Part shown: positions 1-8,791 of the stretch, piece by piece | Layout: each line of letters begins with the position of its first letter | Position numbering within the stretch: the first letter of the stretch is position 1 | Assembly (NCBI RefSeq): GCF_002156385.1 | Contig: NZ_MVJM01000001.1 | Span: forward strand, 306,662-370,661 | Length of the DNA stretch: 64,000 bases | Direction of reading: 5' to 3' | Source of the DNA: Halalkalibacter urbisdiaboli | GTDB lineage: Bacteria; Bacillota; Bacilli; Bacillales; Bacillaceae_D | Position numbers and translations under genes: made by a program | The notes under the pieces: generated by a model | Told to the model about the DNA's origin: nothing | The model's database searches: none | What the model saw: only the letters and a program-made list of their open reading frames with translations

Positions 1-3000
1 CTAAATTTGGACATGCAGGATATCCGAACGAGACACGTACGCCTTGATATTTTGCCGCGAAGCGTTGCTCCATTGTAAAGTCTGCTGAATCTGGAAAGCC
101 CCAGCGATCACGCATTTGCTGATGAACACGCTCAGCAAAGCCCTCAGCTGTTTCAAGAGCTGTTGCTTGAATGAGATGACTAAATAAATAATCTCCATCT
201 ATCTTAGCTTGTTCAGCCATTTCACGAATACCTTGTCCAGCAGTTACTGCTAAAAATCCTACATAATCCATTTCCCCACTAGTCACAGGGCGAAGATAGT
301 CTGCTAAGCAAAGGAATGGCTCTTGTTGTTGGCGCGGGAATGTAAAACGCTCCAATACTTCGTTCTTATTGTTTGGGTTATATATGATAATATCATTCCC
401 CTCTGACTGAGCAGGAAAAAACTGATACATACCATGTGCTTGAATTAATTGCTCCTGTTTTGCTTTAGCGATAACTGTATCTACCTTATCCTTCAAATCT
501 AGCGCTCTTTCATCACCTTCAGCGAGCAAACGACTTACCTTTCCTTGTAAACCTAAATGCTTTCCGAGTAACATTTGCATGTTAATATACGGTTCTAAAT
601 GCGAGATTTTATAGTCACGTAAAACATGTGGCTCCAAATCAGTTGGAACAGCAACCGGAACATCAAGTGATACATTTGAACGACTAGGCACTTCAACGGT
701 TGGTTCGTTTTCGTTTCGCTTTGCTTGTAAGTCATCTCTACGTTCACGCGCTTCCGCCAATTCAGAAGCAATCTTTTCTTGCTCACCTGGTTTAATAATA
801 CGGTTCGCAATATCCAATCCATTCATGGCATCCTTTGCGTAGAGAACGAGCCCCTCATACTCTGCGGCAATTTTCGTATTCGTGAATTTTCTTGTTAGCG
901 CAGCCCCACCAACTAAAATAGGGATAGAAATATTTTGCTGACGTAAATCCTGTGCCGTTAATACCATTTGCTGAGCAGATTTTACAAGAAGTCCTGACAA
1001 TCCAATTGCGGTTGGATTTTCTTTTTTAACAGCCTCTATTAATTCATTTGATGTAACTTTGATTCCTAAATTTACAATTCTGAAGCCATTGTTACTTAAG
1101 ATGATTTCAACAAGGTTTTTCCCAATGTCATGTACATCACCTTTTACAGTCGCTAAAATAATCTTACCTTTTCCGTTATCATCTTCTTTTTTCTCCATAT
1201 GTGGTTCAAGGTGTGCAACGGAAGCTTTCATGACTTCAGCACTTTGAAGTACCTCTGCTACAATTAACTCATTATTATTAAAGAGCTTTCCTACCTCATC
1301 CATCCCCGTCATTAGTGGTCCATTAATAATATCAAGCGGATCTTCATAGGTAGCAAGTGCCTTATCTAAATCTTCAATAAGACCCTCTTTAGACCCTTCA
1401 ACAATATAAGAGGCTAAACGCTCTTCCAAGGTTAAATTAGAAGTTTCAACCTTTTTCTCAACCTTTTTCACACGATAAAAGGCGGTGAATTCAGCCAACG
1501 TTTCATCGGTCGTTTCAAATAAAAGCTTGTTTGATAATTCCTTTTCTGAATCAGGGATCGATGCATAACGCTCTAGCTTTTCTGTATTTACAATCGCATA
1601 ATCAAGACCAGCTTGTGTACAGTGATAGAGATAAACGGCATTTAGAACTTCACGGCCGACAGGTGGTAATCCAAACGAAACATTACTTACTCCAAGAATC
1701 GTTAAACAGTCAGGTAATGCCTCTTTAATTAATCGAATCCCTTCGACAGTCGCATTAGCCGAACCAATGTATTGTTCATCACCTGTACCAACCGGGAATA
1801 CAAGTGGATCAAAAATAATATCTTTCGGATTAATCCCGTATTTATTAACTAAAATATCATGAGAACGTTTTGCCACCTCAAGTTTGCGTTCTGCAGATAC
1901 AGCCATTCCTACTTCGTCAATTGTTCCTACAACAACGGCTGCACCAAAACGTTTCACAAGTGGAAGCACAGCTTCAAAACGCTCTTCTCCATCCTCAAGG
2001 TTAATGGAGTTAATAATGGCCTTTCCTTGTGAATACGTAAGAGCCTTTTCGATAACCTTCTCATCGGTTGAATCAATCATCAATGGAACCTTTACTTTAT
2101 TAACCACAAACTGAAGAAAGGCTTCCATATCTTCAAGCTCTTCACGGTCTGGATCTGCTAAGCAAACATCGATAACATGGGCTCCACGTTTAACCTGTGC
2201 TCTCGCAATTTCCGATGCTTCTTCATATTTACCCTCAGCAATTAACCGTTTAAACTTTCTTGATCCAATTACATTTGTTCGTTCACCAACAAATAACGGT
2301 CTCATGCTATCATCATAAATAAGTGGCTCAATCCCCGCTACCGCATGGGGATGGTCGGCATTAATTTTTCTAGGCTCATAACTTTTAACTTGTTCAGCAA
2401 GTACACGTATATGCTCAGGGGTTGTCCCACAGCAGCCTCCGACTACATTTAACCAGCCTTTTTCGGCAAAAGCTAATAACTTTTTCGTTAATGAGTCCGG
2501 TGATTCATGGTAATTCCCTTCTTCATCTGGTAGACCAGCATTTGGATAACAGCTTACATTCGTTGTTGCAAGCTCAGATAACGAGCGAATATGATCCCTC
2601 ATAAATTCTGGACCTGTTGCACAGTTTAATCCGACTACTGTAGGGTTCATATGCTCAAGTGATAAATAAAAAGCTTCAATATTTTGCCCTGCTAATGTTG
2701 TCCCCATTGGCTCAATCGTTCCAGAAACCATTAATGGAAGCTTAACATTCATTTCCTCAGAAGCTCGTTGAATCCCTATGAACCCAGCTTTAACATTACG
2801 CATATCTTGGCTTGTTTCAAGTAAAAAGATATCTGCTCCGCCTTTAATTAACCCACGCGCTTGTTCATGATAATTATCGATTAACTCTTCAAAGGTCGTC
2901 CCACCTGTAACAGATAATGATTTTGTCGTCGGACCCATTGCTCCTGCCACAAAGCGCGGCCATTCAGATGTTGAAAATTCATCCGCTACTTTCTTGGCAA

Positions 3001-3301
3001 TTTCAACCGCCAAACGACTAAGCTCTTCTGCTTTGTGACCTAGATCGTAATCATCTAACACAATTTTTGTTGATCCGAACGTGTTGGTTGCAATAATATC
3101 AGCACCAGCTTCTAAATAAGCACGATGAATGTTTTCAAGTACGTGAGGCGCTGTTTCATTCAAATACTCGTTACAGCCTTCATATTCTTCTCCGCCAAAA
3201 TCATCCGCTGTTAAATTAGCTTGTTGAAGCATCGTCCCCATTGCCCCGTCCAAGACAAGTATTTTCTTTTCTAGTTGAGTTTCAAATAAAGACTTCGACA
3301 T
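1..3301 (-). CDS. metH: Cobalamin-dependent methionine synthase (partial, C-terminus beyond the window)
   Basis: Transfers a methyl group from 5-methyltetrahydrofolate to homocysteine through methylcobalamin, the last step of methionine synthesis in the cytoplasm. About 1100 codons are visible. The N-terminal homocysteine domain has the zinc cysteines in GLNCATGPE and GGCCGTTPEH; a pterin-binding domain follows (FVGERTNVIGSR); then the cobalamin cap and binding domain with VHDIGKN; the start of the AdoMet reactivation domain lies at the window edge. The start ATG follows GAGGGG about ten bases upstream. It is the last visible gene of the SAM-riboswitch operon with metI and yitJ. It needs the cobalamin supplied by the salvage operon at 39-49 kb. 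Confidence 0.97.
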   Translation of the reverse strand, partial: MSKSLFETQLEKKILVLDGAMGTMLQQANLTADDFGGEEYEGCNEYLNETAPHVLENIHRAYLEAGADIIATNTFGSTKIVLDDYDLGHKAEELSRLAVEIAKKVADEFSTSEWPRFVAGAMGPTTKSLSVTGGTTFEELIDNYHEQARGLIKGGADIFLLETSQDMRNVKAGFIGIQRASEEMNVKLPLMVSGTIEPMGTTLAGQNIEAFYLSLEHMNPTVVGLNCATGPEFMRDHIRSLSELATTNVSCYPNAGLPDEEGNYHESPDSLTKKLLAFAEKGWLNVVGGCCGTTPEHIRVLAEQVKSYEPRKINADHPHAVAGIEPLIYDDSMRPLFVGERTNVIGSRKFKRLIAEGKYEEASEIARAQVKRGAHVIDVCLADPDREELEDMEAFLQFVVNKVKVPLMIDSTDEKVIEKALTYSQGKAIINSINLEDGEERFEAVLPLVKRFGAAVVVGTIDEVGMAVSAERKLEVAKRSHDILVNKYGINPKDIIFDPLVFPVGTGDEQYIGSANATVEGIRLIKEALPDCLTILGVSNVSFGLPPVGREVLNAVYLYHCTQAGLDYAIVNTEKLERYASIPDSEKELSNKLLFETTDETLAEFTAFYRVKKVEKKVETSNLTLEERLASYIVEGSKEGLIEDLDKALATYEDPLDIINGPLMTGMDEVGKLFNNNELIVAEVLQSAEVMKASVAHLEPHMEKKEDDNGKGKIILATVKGDVHDIGKNLVEIILSNNGFRIVNLGIKVTSNELIEAVKKENPTAIGLSGLLVKSAQQMVLTAQDLRQQNISIPILVGGAALTRKFTNTKIAAEYEGLVLYAKDAMNGLDIANRIIKPGEQEKIASELAEARERRDDLQAKRNENEPTVEVPSRSNVSLDVPVAVPTDLEPHVLRDYKISHLEPYINMQMLLGKHLGLQGKVSRLLAEGDERALDLKDKVDTVIAKAKQEQLIQAHGMYQFFPAQSEGNDIIIYNPNNKNEVLERFTFPRQQQEPFLCLADYLRPVTSGEMDYVGFLAVTAGQGIREMAEQAKIDGDYLFSHLIQATALETAEGFAERVHQQMRDRWGFPDSADFTMEQRFAAKYQGVRVSFGYPACPNL

Positions 3302-3365
3302 GTTTTCCGTCCCCTCTTTTTCCGTTCCATTACCTTAATCCTACCCTATGATAGGAAACAAAACT

Positions 3366-3402
3366 AGGCTTTTCGTCAAAACAAATTGCCGAAAGCCTTA
3401 GT
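3366..3402 (-). terminator. Possible attenuator hairpin between yitJ and metH
   Basis: On the minus strand AGGCTTTCG pairs with CGAAAAGCCT around a 14-base loop, followed by AGTTTTGTTT. The T-run is imperfect, so this may be a partial terminator that lowers metH expression relative to the two upstream genes, or a processing site. Confidence 0.35.
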
Positions 3403-3432
3403 AATTCGTTTCCAACCTTAATGAAGATTAAT

Positions 3433-5262
3433 TTATTGCTGTAGTAATGTTTGTGCTTCAATGTACTGTGCGAGTTCAACCGTCATCTCATAACGCAAAA
3501 ATGGGGTAATTAAATAAATTCCATTGAAATACTGTAACGTTGTATCAATCAGAGATTTAGCAATCTGGATCCCTTCCTTCATAGCGGTCTCCTGATTATC
3601 ACCGCAAGCAGCCATTGCTTGACGTATTTCATCGGTTAATTTAATTCCCGGAACTTCGTTATGGAGGAACTCGGCATTTCGCGAACTCACTAAAGGCATA
3701 ATTCCAATATAAATTGGTTTATCTATATGCTTTGTTTCATTGTAAAGAGCTTCAATTTGTTTCTCACTGTAGATTGGCTGAGTCATAAAATAATCAGCAC
3801 CACTTTCAATCTTCTTTTCCATCCTCTTTACAGCTTTTTCTAAGTGGCGCACGTTTGGATTGAAGGCTGCTGCAACAGAAAAATTCGCTTTTTGCCCTAA
3901 CTCTTTTCCAGAAAATGAGATACCCTCATTTAATTGCTTAATCATCGAAATGAGCTGGAAAGACGAAACGTCATACACCGATGCAGCCCCCGGAAAGTCT
4001 CCAACTTTTGTTGGATCCCCTGTAATTGCTAAAACGTCATCAATTCCTAATGCATGCAGACCCATAAGATGGGACTGTAGCCCAATTAAGTTTCTGTCAC
4101 GACATGTAACATGTAAAAGAGGTCTGGCCCCAATTTGCTCCTTTACCATCGCTCCTAACGCAAGATTATCAACACGTGGCGAAGCTAGTGAATTATCGGC
4201 CATTGTTACAGCATCAACACCTACGTCTTTTAGAGCCTTCGCTCCAAGCATAAATTTGTGTGTGTTTAGCTTTTTAGGTGGATCTAATTCAACAATGACT
4301 GATTTACGTTCATTAACGATTTCCGGTAAAGGCTTAAGCTTTCGTTGTACTTGAACCATTTGTCGACCTTGAACCGGAATAGGACGTACTGTTTTATCAG
4401 TAACTGGTTTCATCCTCTTTGCCACTTCAGCAAAAGCTTTAATATGCTCAGGTGTTGTTCCACAGCAGCCACCTAACAAACGAACACCTTGGTTGATGAA
4501 TTTCTCACCCATATCAGCAAAATAGTCAGGGTTCGATTGATAGAAAAAGCGCCCATCACGATAATCTGGTAAACTCGCATTTGGATATACAGATAAATAT
4601 GCATCCTTCAATAATGGTACTGACTCTAGTGAGCGAAGCATATGGAAAGGTCCCATTCGACAATTTAATCCGACTACATTTGCTCCAACAGTCATCAACT
4701 GGTTTAACGCATCAGCAACCGGAATTCCGCCGTTTAATACACCAACCTCACCGAGGGAAACATTGACGATTATCGGTAGATTGGTCAACTTCCGAGCAAG
4801 TCCGACTGCCATTTTAGCCTCATCTAAATCATAAAATGTTTCTAGTAATAAACCATCTACCCCTTCTTCAAGCAACACATTCATTTGCTCTGAAAAAGCT
4901 ATTTCTACCTCGCGTAAGCTTTCTTCCTCAAGCTGGAAACGACGAACGCCTCCGATCGTCCCAACAACATAAGCTTGGCCATTTGCAGCTTGTCTTGCCA
5001 ATGAGACAGCAACACGATTTAATTCACCAATCTTTGTTTCTAATCCATATTTCTCCATCTTCAAACGATTCGCTGCATACGTATTCGTTTGAATGACATT
5101 TGCTCCGGCCTCCACGTAAGCACGGTGCGCTTCTAAAATGCGTTCAGGGTCTGTCAGATTCACTTCTTCAAAGCATTGGTCGATTCCTTGCTCATAAAGC
5201 AGGGTCCCCATTGCTCCATCCCCTACAAGAACTTCTGTTTTTAATTTATCAAGTAAACTCAA
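3433..5262 (-). CDS. yitJ: Bifunctional homocysteine S-methyltransferase / methylenetetrahydrofolate reductase
   Basis: A fusion of about 300 residues of homocysteine S-methyltransferase and about 290 of MetF-type 5,10-methylenetetrahydrofolate reductase. It makes the 5-methyltetrahydrofolate that MetH uses and may also methylate homocysteine from another donor. The first half keeps the zinc-site cysteines GLNCRMGP and GGCCGTTPEH, the same pattern as in MetH; the second half has the flavin-barrel segments CRDRN and TGDPTK. At 609 residues it matches the Bacillus subtilis YitJ length. The start is a TTG behind a GGGGGAGGGAAGG ribosome site. It sits 29 bases after metI in one operon. Confidence 0.95.
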   Translation of the reverse strand: MSLLDKLKTEVLVGDGAMGTLLYEQGIDQCFEEVNLTDPERILEAHRAYVEAGANVIQTNTYAANRLKMEKYGLETKIGELNRVAVSLARQAANGQAYVVGTIGGVRRFQLEEESLREVEIAFSEQMNVLLEEGVDGLLLETFYDLDEAKMAVGLARKLTNLPIIVNVSLGEVGVLNGGIPVADALNQLMTVGANVVGLNCRMGPFHMLRSLESVPLLKDAYLSVYPNASLPDYRDGRFFYQSNPDYFADMGEKFINQGVRLLGGCCGTTPEHIKAFAEVAKRMKPVTDKTVRPIPVQGRQMVQVQRKLKPLPEIVNERKSVIVELDPPKKLNTHKFMLGAKALKDVGVDAVTMADNSLASPRVDNLALGAMVKEQIGARPLLHVTCRDRNLIGLQSHLMGLHALGIDDVLAITGDPTKVGDFPGAASVYDVSSFQLISMIKQLNEGISFSGKELGQKANFSVAAAFNPNVRHLEKAVKRMEKKIESGADYFMTQPIYSEKQIEALYNETKHIDKPIYIGIMPLVSSRNAEFLHNEVPGIKLTDEIRQAMAACGDNQETAMKEGIQIAKSLIDTTLQYFNGIYLITPFLRYEMTVELAQYIEAQTLLQQ

Positions 5263-5291
5263 AGCCTTCCCTCCCCCGATACTATCTAGCT

Positions 5292-6404
5292 TTACTGGTG
5301 CTCTTGTACATAACGAAATGCTTGGTCTAAGTCAGCAATTAAATCCTCTGCTCGCTCAATCCCTACTGAAAAACGTAATAATCGGTTGCACACTCCATTG
5401 GCAAGACGAATCTCTTCAGGAATGTCCATATGAGTTTGTGTTGCTGGATACGTCATTAAGCTTTCTACTCCACCTAAACTTTCAGCAAAAGACACTAGTT
5501 TTAATTGTTGCAAAAACGGATTAACCCATGATTCTGATAGGACACGGAAGGAAACCATTCCGCCACGACCAGGATATAGCACATCGGTAACCCCTTCATG
5601 TGATTCAAGAAATTCAACGATTTTCTTCGCGTTTTCTTCATGCTTTTCCATCCGTAAAGCTAAAGTTTTCATCCCACGGACGAGTAGCCAAGAATCAAAT
5701 GCTGACAACGTTCCACCAATACCATTATGATAATACGCTAGTTTTTCACAAAGCTCTTTTCCTTTGCCGACAATTAAGCCTGCGATCACATCATTATGTC
5801 CACCTAAGTATTTCGATGCGCTATGGATAACAATATGAGCACCTTCGACAATTGGTTGCTGTAAAAGCGGGGTATAGAAGGTGTTATCAACAATTAATAA
5901 TACATTATGTTTATTTGCAATCCTTGCTAAATCAGGAATAGATGCTTCCTGCATTAATGGATTTGTAGGAGTTTCAATAAATAATGCTTTTGTTTTTTTA
6001 GAAATCTTTGCCTCAAAGGCATCAAGGTCTCTTGGGTCTGCGTAGGTAAATGATAATCCCCAACGATTCCAGCCTTTTTCAAAAAGGCGATACGTGCCAC
6101 CATATAAATCCTGTGACGCTAGAATTTCATCGCCTTGTTCAAACAACGAAAAGACCGTTTGAATAGCTGCCATGCCTGAACTACATGCAAAGCCTTGATC
6201 CCCTTCCTCCAACGTCGCGATCGCCTTCTCAACCACTTCCCTCGTTGGATTACCCGTTCTTGCATAGTCATAACCAGTAGATTCGCCAATTCCCGCATGA
6301 CGATAAGCGGTTGATAAATAGATTGGTGAATTAATTGCACCAGCTCTTTCATCAATTCGGTTGCCGATTTGTACTAAAATTGTCTCTAATTTGTCTCTGT
6401 TCAT
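5292..6404 (-). CDS. metI: Cystathionine gamma-synthase / O-acetylhomoserine thiolyase-type enzyme
   Basis: A PLP enzyme of the Cys/Met metabolism family, making cystathionine or homocysteine from an activated homoserine. Visible family marks are YDYARTGNPTR near the N-terminus, CSSGMAA, DNTFYTP, and the PLP lysine in HSASKYLGGHNDV. The chosen start gives 370 residues, close to Bacillus subtilis MetI, and follows GGAGGGA by eight bases; an in-frame ATG 36 bases upstream lacks a ribosome site. It is the first gene after the SAM riboswitch. MetI and MetC-type paralogues are hard to separate by eye, but position and operon favour MetI. Confidence 0.9.
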   Translation of the reverse strand: MNRDKLETILVQIGNRIDERAGAINSPIYLSTAYRHAGIGESTGYDYARTGNPTREVVEKAIATLEEGDQGFACSSGMAAIQTVFSLFEQGDEILASQDLYGGTYRLFEKGWNRWGLSFTYADPRDLDAFEAKISKKTKALFIETPTNPLMQEASIPDLARIANKHNVLLIVDNTFYTPLLQQPIVEGAHIVIHSASKYLGGHNDVIAGLIVGKGKELCEKLAYYHNGIGGTLSAFDSWLLVRGMKTLALRMEKHEENAKKIVEFLESHEGVTDVLYPGRGGMVSFRVLSESWVNPFLQQLKLVSFAESLGGVESLMTYPATQTHMDIPEEIRLANGVCNRLLRFSVGIERAEDLIADLDQAFRYVQEHQ

Positions 6405-6448
6405 TCCGATTGTCCCTCCATGTTTGCTCCAGTCCTTCATATCAATTA

Positions 6449-6599
6449 GAAAGGAGGCATTATGAAGCCACTGAAAAAGGTATAAAACAACCTTTTTAAG
6501 CGCCTCTTATTAAGTAGCAATGGCTCCACACGTTGCTTCGAGGGCATTGAGAAAGGGAAAAGCACCCTTTTTCTGAGCCCTCTGCATTATGCCTTCTTA
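6449..6599. repeat. Palindromic MITE-like repeat in the met operon leader
   Basis: About 150 bases between the riboswitch terminator and metI. The ends are inverted repeats (AAGGAGGCATTATG on the left, GCATTATGCCTTCTT on the right), and two internal hairpins are built from CACTGAAAAAGG / CCTTTTT and GGGCATTGAGAAAGGG / CCCTTTTTCTGAGCCC. Related hairpins occur near 39.07 kb and 56.49 kb, with a related non-hairpin stretch near 28.54 kb. No coding content. Confidence 0.65.
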
Positions 6600-6612
6600 A
6601 ACTATCTGACCT

Positions 6613-6776
6613 ATAAAAAACACCTTCTTCAAAAGTAAGAAGAAGGTGTTTGTCTTGTCATCAGCTTCTTCTTATCTTCCAAGTCTATCAGGACTTGATG
6701 GATTTAGCACCTGACCTGTATCGGCTGGTTGCTGAGACTTCGTCGGGCCATTCCCCTCCGTCTCTCTTGATAAGAA
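6613..6776 (-). promoter_or_regulatory. SAM riboswitch (S-box) with intrinsic terminator
   Basis: The minus strand carries the S-box signature CTTATCAAGAGAGACGGAGG, then GGCCCGACGAAG, CAGCAACC and AGGTGCTAAATCC, and closes P1 with GATAAG (aptamer about 6669-6776). Downstream is a 12-bp stem AACACCTTCTTC / GAAGAAGGTGTT followed by T6 (6613-6650). As known for S-box elements, bound S-adenosylmethionine should favour the terminator and switch off metI-yitJ-metH. The repeat at 6449-6599 lies between this terminator and metI. Confidence 0.95.
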
Positions 6777-6847
6777 ATCATATGGATTCATGTAAAATGC
6801 ATTGACCTAAAATTACAACATATTGAACTGATTTGCAAGAACATTTT

Positions 6848-7012
6848 TTATGATTCTGGTGCTGCGTCAATATGTAAGTGTTGAACATTCCCACATACAC
6901 ACTGTTTAAAACCCGTTTCATACTCACCATTCTCTTTTTGTCTACCGCGTAAAATATATTTTTCGCCACATTCAGGACAGCGGATGACAACACGATAACG
7001 AGCCTCTGTCAT
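6848..7012 (-). CDS. Small CxxC/CxC zinc-ribbon protein
   Basis: A 54-residue protein with four cysteines arranged CPEC (about residues 12-15) and CVC (about 38-40), consistent with a zinc ribbon. The start ATG is preceded by GAGGAGGG; the longer open frame upstream lacks support. It lies 23 bases after prsW on the same strand and is probably co-transcribed with it. No function can be assigned; zinc-ribbon peptides of this size are often nucleic-acid or partner-protein binders. Confidence 0.7.
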   Translation of the reverse strand: MTEARYRVVIRCPECGEKYILRGRQKENGEYETGFKQCVCGNVQHLHIDAAPES

Positions 7013-7035
7013 GCTTTTCCCTCCTCGTTCATTCT

Positions 7036-7683
7036 TTAACCATCCAAACGATGGGCAAGCTTTACTTTCTTTAATGCTACCCACCATAATAAAAACATAA
7101 ACGGGATCATTCCAAATAAAAAATAGACGTTTAATAATACTAATATTAAATCATAGCTGCCATGGAGTAAAATCGGAATTAATAATGAGACATAGAGAAA
7201 AAAAGATTGTCTAGTTTTATCAAATTTGGCACGACCAAAATAATAACCCATAATAACACCAAAAAGCGCATGACTTGATACAGGCAGTAATGCTCTGCCT
7301 ATCGCCATTTCCACACCATTCGCTAACAAATAGAATACATTTTCCATCGATGCAAAACCTAAAGATAATGATACCCCAAATACGATTCCATCATACCGCC
7401 GTTTAAATTGGGCATGCTGGTAAACAAAAAAGAATAAGAAAAACCACTTAAAAAATTCTTCAAAAGAACTATATAATATAAGAGCCCGTGAAATAGGATC
7501 ATTAAAGTAGCCTTCTACAGTAAAGGCATATTGAAGTACCATGACTGGGAAAACAAGAATAGCTCCAATGATAAAAGTACGTAGCACAAGTGCATTTGTC
7601 CGTGCCTCGTATTGATCGCGTAAATAAAAATAAGACAAAAGCGCCATTCCTGGAGCAATTGCCGCTGTGATGATAGCAAACAA
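7036..7683 (-). CDS. prsW: PrsW-family intramembrane protease
   Basis: A polytopic membrane protein of the glutamic-type PrsW family. In Bacillus subtilis PrsW makes the first cut in the anti-sigma factor RsiW and so releases SigW after envelope stress. The conserved SSFEEFFKW with paired glutamates, the YDGIVFG segment, ENVFYL and the LLHGSYD tail motif are all present. The longest frame starts at 7755 but a TTG at 7683, after AAAGGTAGG, gives 215 residues that begin like the Bacillus subtilis protein (FAII.A.IAPG). It is followed by a small zinc-ribbon gene and divergent from the asparaginase gene. Confidence 0.88.
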   Translation of the reverse strand: MFAIITAAIAPGMALLSYFYLRDQYEARTNALVLRTFIIGAILVFPVMVLQYAFTVEGYFNDPISRALILYSSFEEFFKWFFLFFFVYQHAQFKRRYDGIVFGVSLSLGFASMENVFYLLANGVEMAIGRALLPVSSHALFGVIMGYYFGRAKFDKTRQSFFLYVSLLIPILLHGSYDLILVLLNVYFLFGMIPFMFLLWWVALKKVKLAHRLDG

Positions 7684-7754
7684 AATAGGTCCTACCTTTC
7701 TCGTTAAAACCCACTCAAACGAAGAAATTAATACTTTAAAAAAAGAGGTGTTCA

Positions 7755-8723
7755 ATGATGAAAAAAATTCTAGTTTTACATACTGGTGGAACCATTTCGA
7801 TGAGTGAGAATGACCATGGGGCTGTTCAGCCTAATGTTGTAAACCCATTATATTCCACAATCGAATCGCTTTCAAGCATTGCTTCTGTCATTGTTGATGA
7901 CTTTGTAAATATTCCATCGCCACACATGACACCACCACTCATGTTGCAATTAGCAGAACAACTTAAGGAACGGGCTGAAAAAGAACAGTTTGATGGGGTT
8001 GTTGTTACACACGGCACAGATACACTTGAAGAAACTGCTTACTTTTTAGACTTGCAATTAGATTGGCAAAAGCCAGTCGTCTTTACAGGTGCGATGAGAT
8101 CTAGTAATGAATACGGTTCTGATGGTCCTCATAATCTTATTACCGCTGTCCGAACCGCAGCAAGTGATGAAGCAAAGGGAAAAGGGGTACTTGTTGTTTT
8201 TAATGATGAAATCCACACTGCAAAAAATGTAACAAAAACGCACGCAAGCAATATTGCAACCTTTAAAAGTCCACAATACGGACCGATTGGCATTATTACA
8301 AAACGGGGAGTCCATTTTCATCATACTCCGCTAGAATTTGATAGCCTGCCAGTTGATAAATTAACGAAAAACGTTGCTCTATTAAAAGTGTATACCGGTA
8401 TGGATGAACAGATCATCGAAGCGATCGCCCCTCATATTGATGGACTGGTTATTGAAGCGTTCGGTCAAGGTAATATTCCACCAAACCTAACTGCTTCGCT
8501 AGAACAATTAATCAACAAAGGAGTACCAGTCATTCTAGTTTCTCGTTCTGTTAGTGGTATAGTCCAAGACGTATACGATTATCCAGGTGGAGGTCGAGCG
8601 CTAAAGAAACTCGGTGTCATTTTTACAAACGGTCTAAGTGGACAAAAGGCACGTTTGAAATTATTGGTCGCCTTAGAGATGACATCTGATCAAGAGAAAC
8701 TGCAAAAGTTATTTCTTACTTAA
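7755..8723 (+). CDS. ansA: L-asparaginase
   Basis: Hydrolyses L-asparagine to aspartate and ammonia. The two threonine active-site motifs are intact: HTGGTI at residues 9-14 and THGTDTLEE at 85-93; the GAMRSSNEYGSDGP segment follows. At 322 residues with no signal peptide it fits the cytoplasmic Bacillus AnsA type. The gene starts ATGATG after GAGGTG, so 7755 or 7758 are both possible. It stands alone on the plus strand between minus-strand genes and ends at a strong bidirectional terminator. Confidence 0.93.
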   Translation: MMKKILVLHTGGTISMSENDHGAVQPNVVNPLYSTIESLSSIASVIVDDFVNIPSPHMTPPLMLQLAEQLKERAEKEQFDGVVVTHGTDTLEETAYFLDLQLDWQKPVVFTGAMRSSNEYGSDGPHNLITAVRTAASDEAKGKGVLVVFNDEIHTAKNVTKTHASNIATFKSPQYGPIGIITKRGVHFHHTPLEFDSLPVDKLTKNVALLKVYTGMDEQIIEAIAPHIDGLVIEAFGQGNIPPNLTASLEQLINKGVPVILVSRSVSGIVQDVYDYPGGGRALKKLGVIFTNGLSGQKARLKLLVALEMTSDQEKLQKLFLT

Positions 8724-8738
8724 ACTCATAAGTGAAAA

Positions 8739-8784
8739 GGTGTCCTAAACGGTCATAAACAGACCTATTAGGACACCGTCTTTT
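8739..8784. terminator. Bidirectional intrinsic terminator
   Basis: GGTGTCCTAA pairs with TTAGGACACC around a loop, followed by GTCTTTTCTC on the plus strand and flanked by A/T-rich sequence on the other. It lies between the convergent asparaginase and MFS genes and can serve both. Confidence 0.85.
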
Positions 8785-8791
8785 CTCTCAT

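Noticed and set aside
3860-4354. Antisense 164-residue frame over yitJ
   Set aside because: Shadow of a well-supported gene on the other strand.
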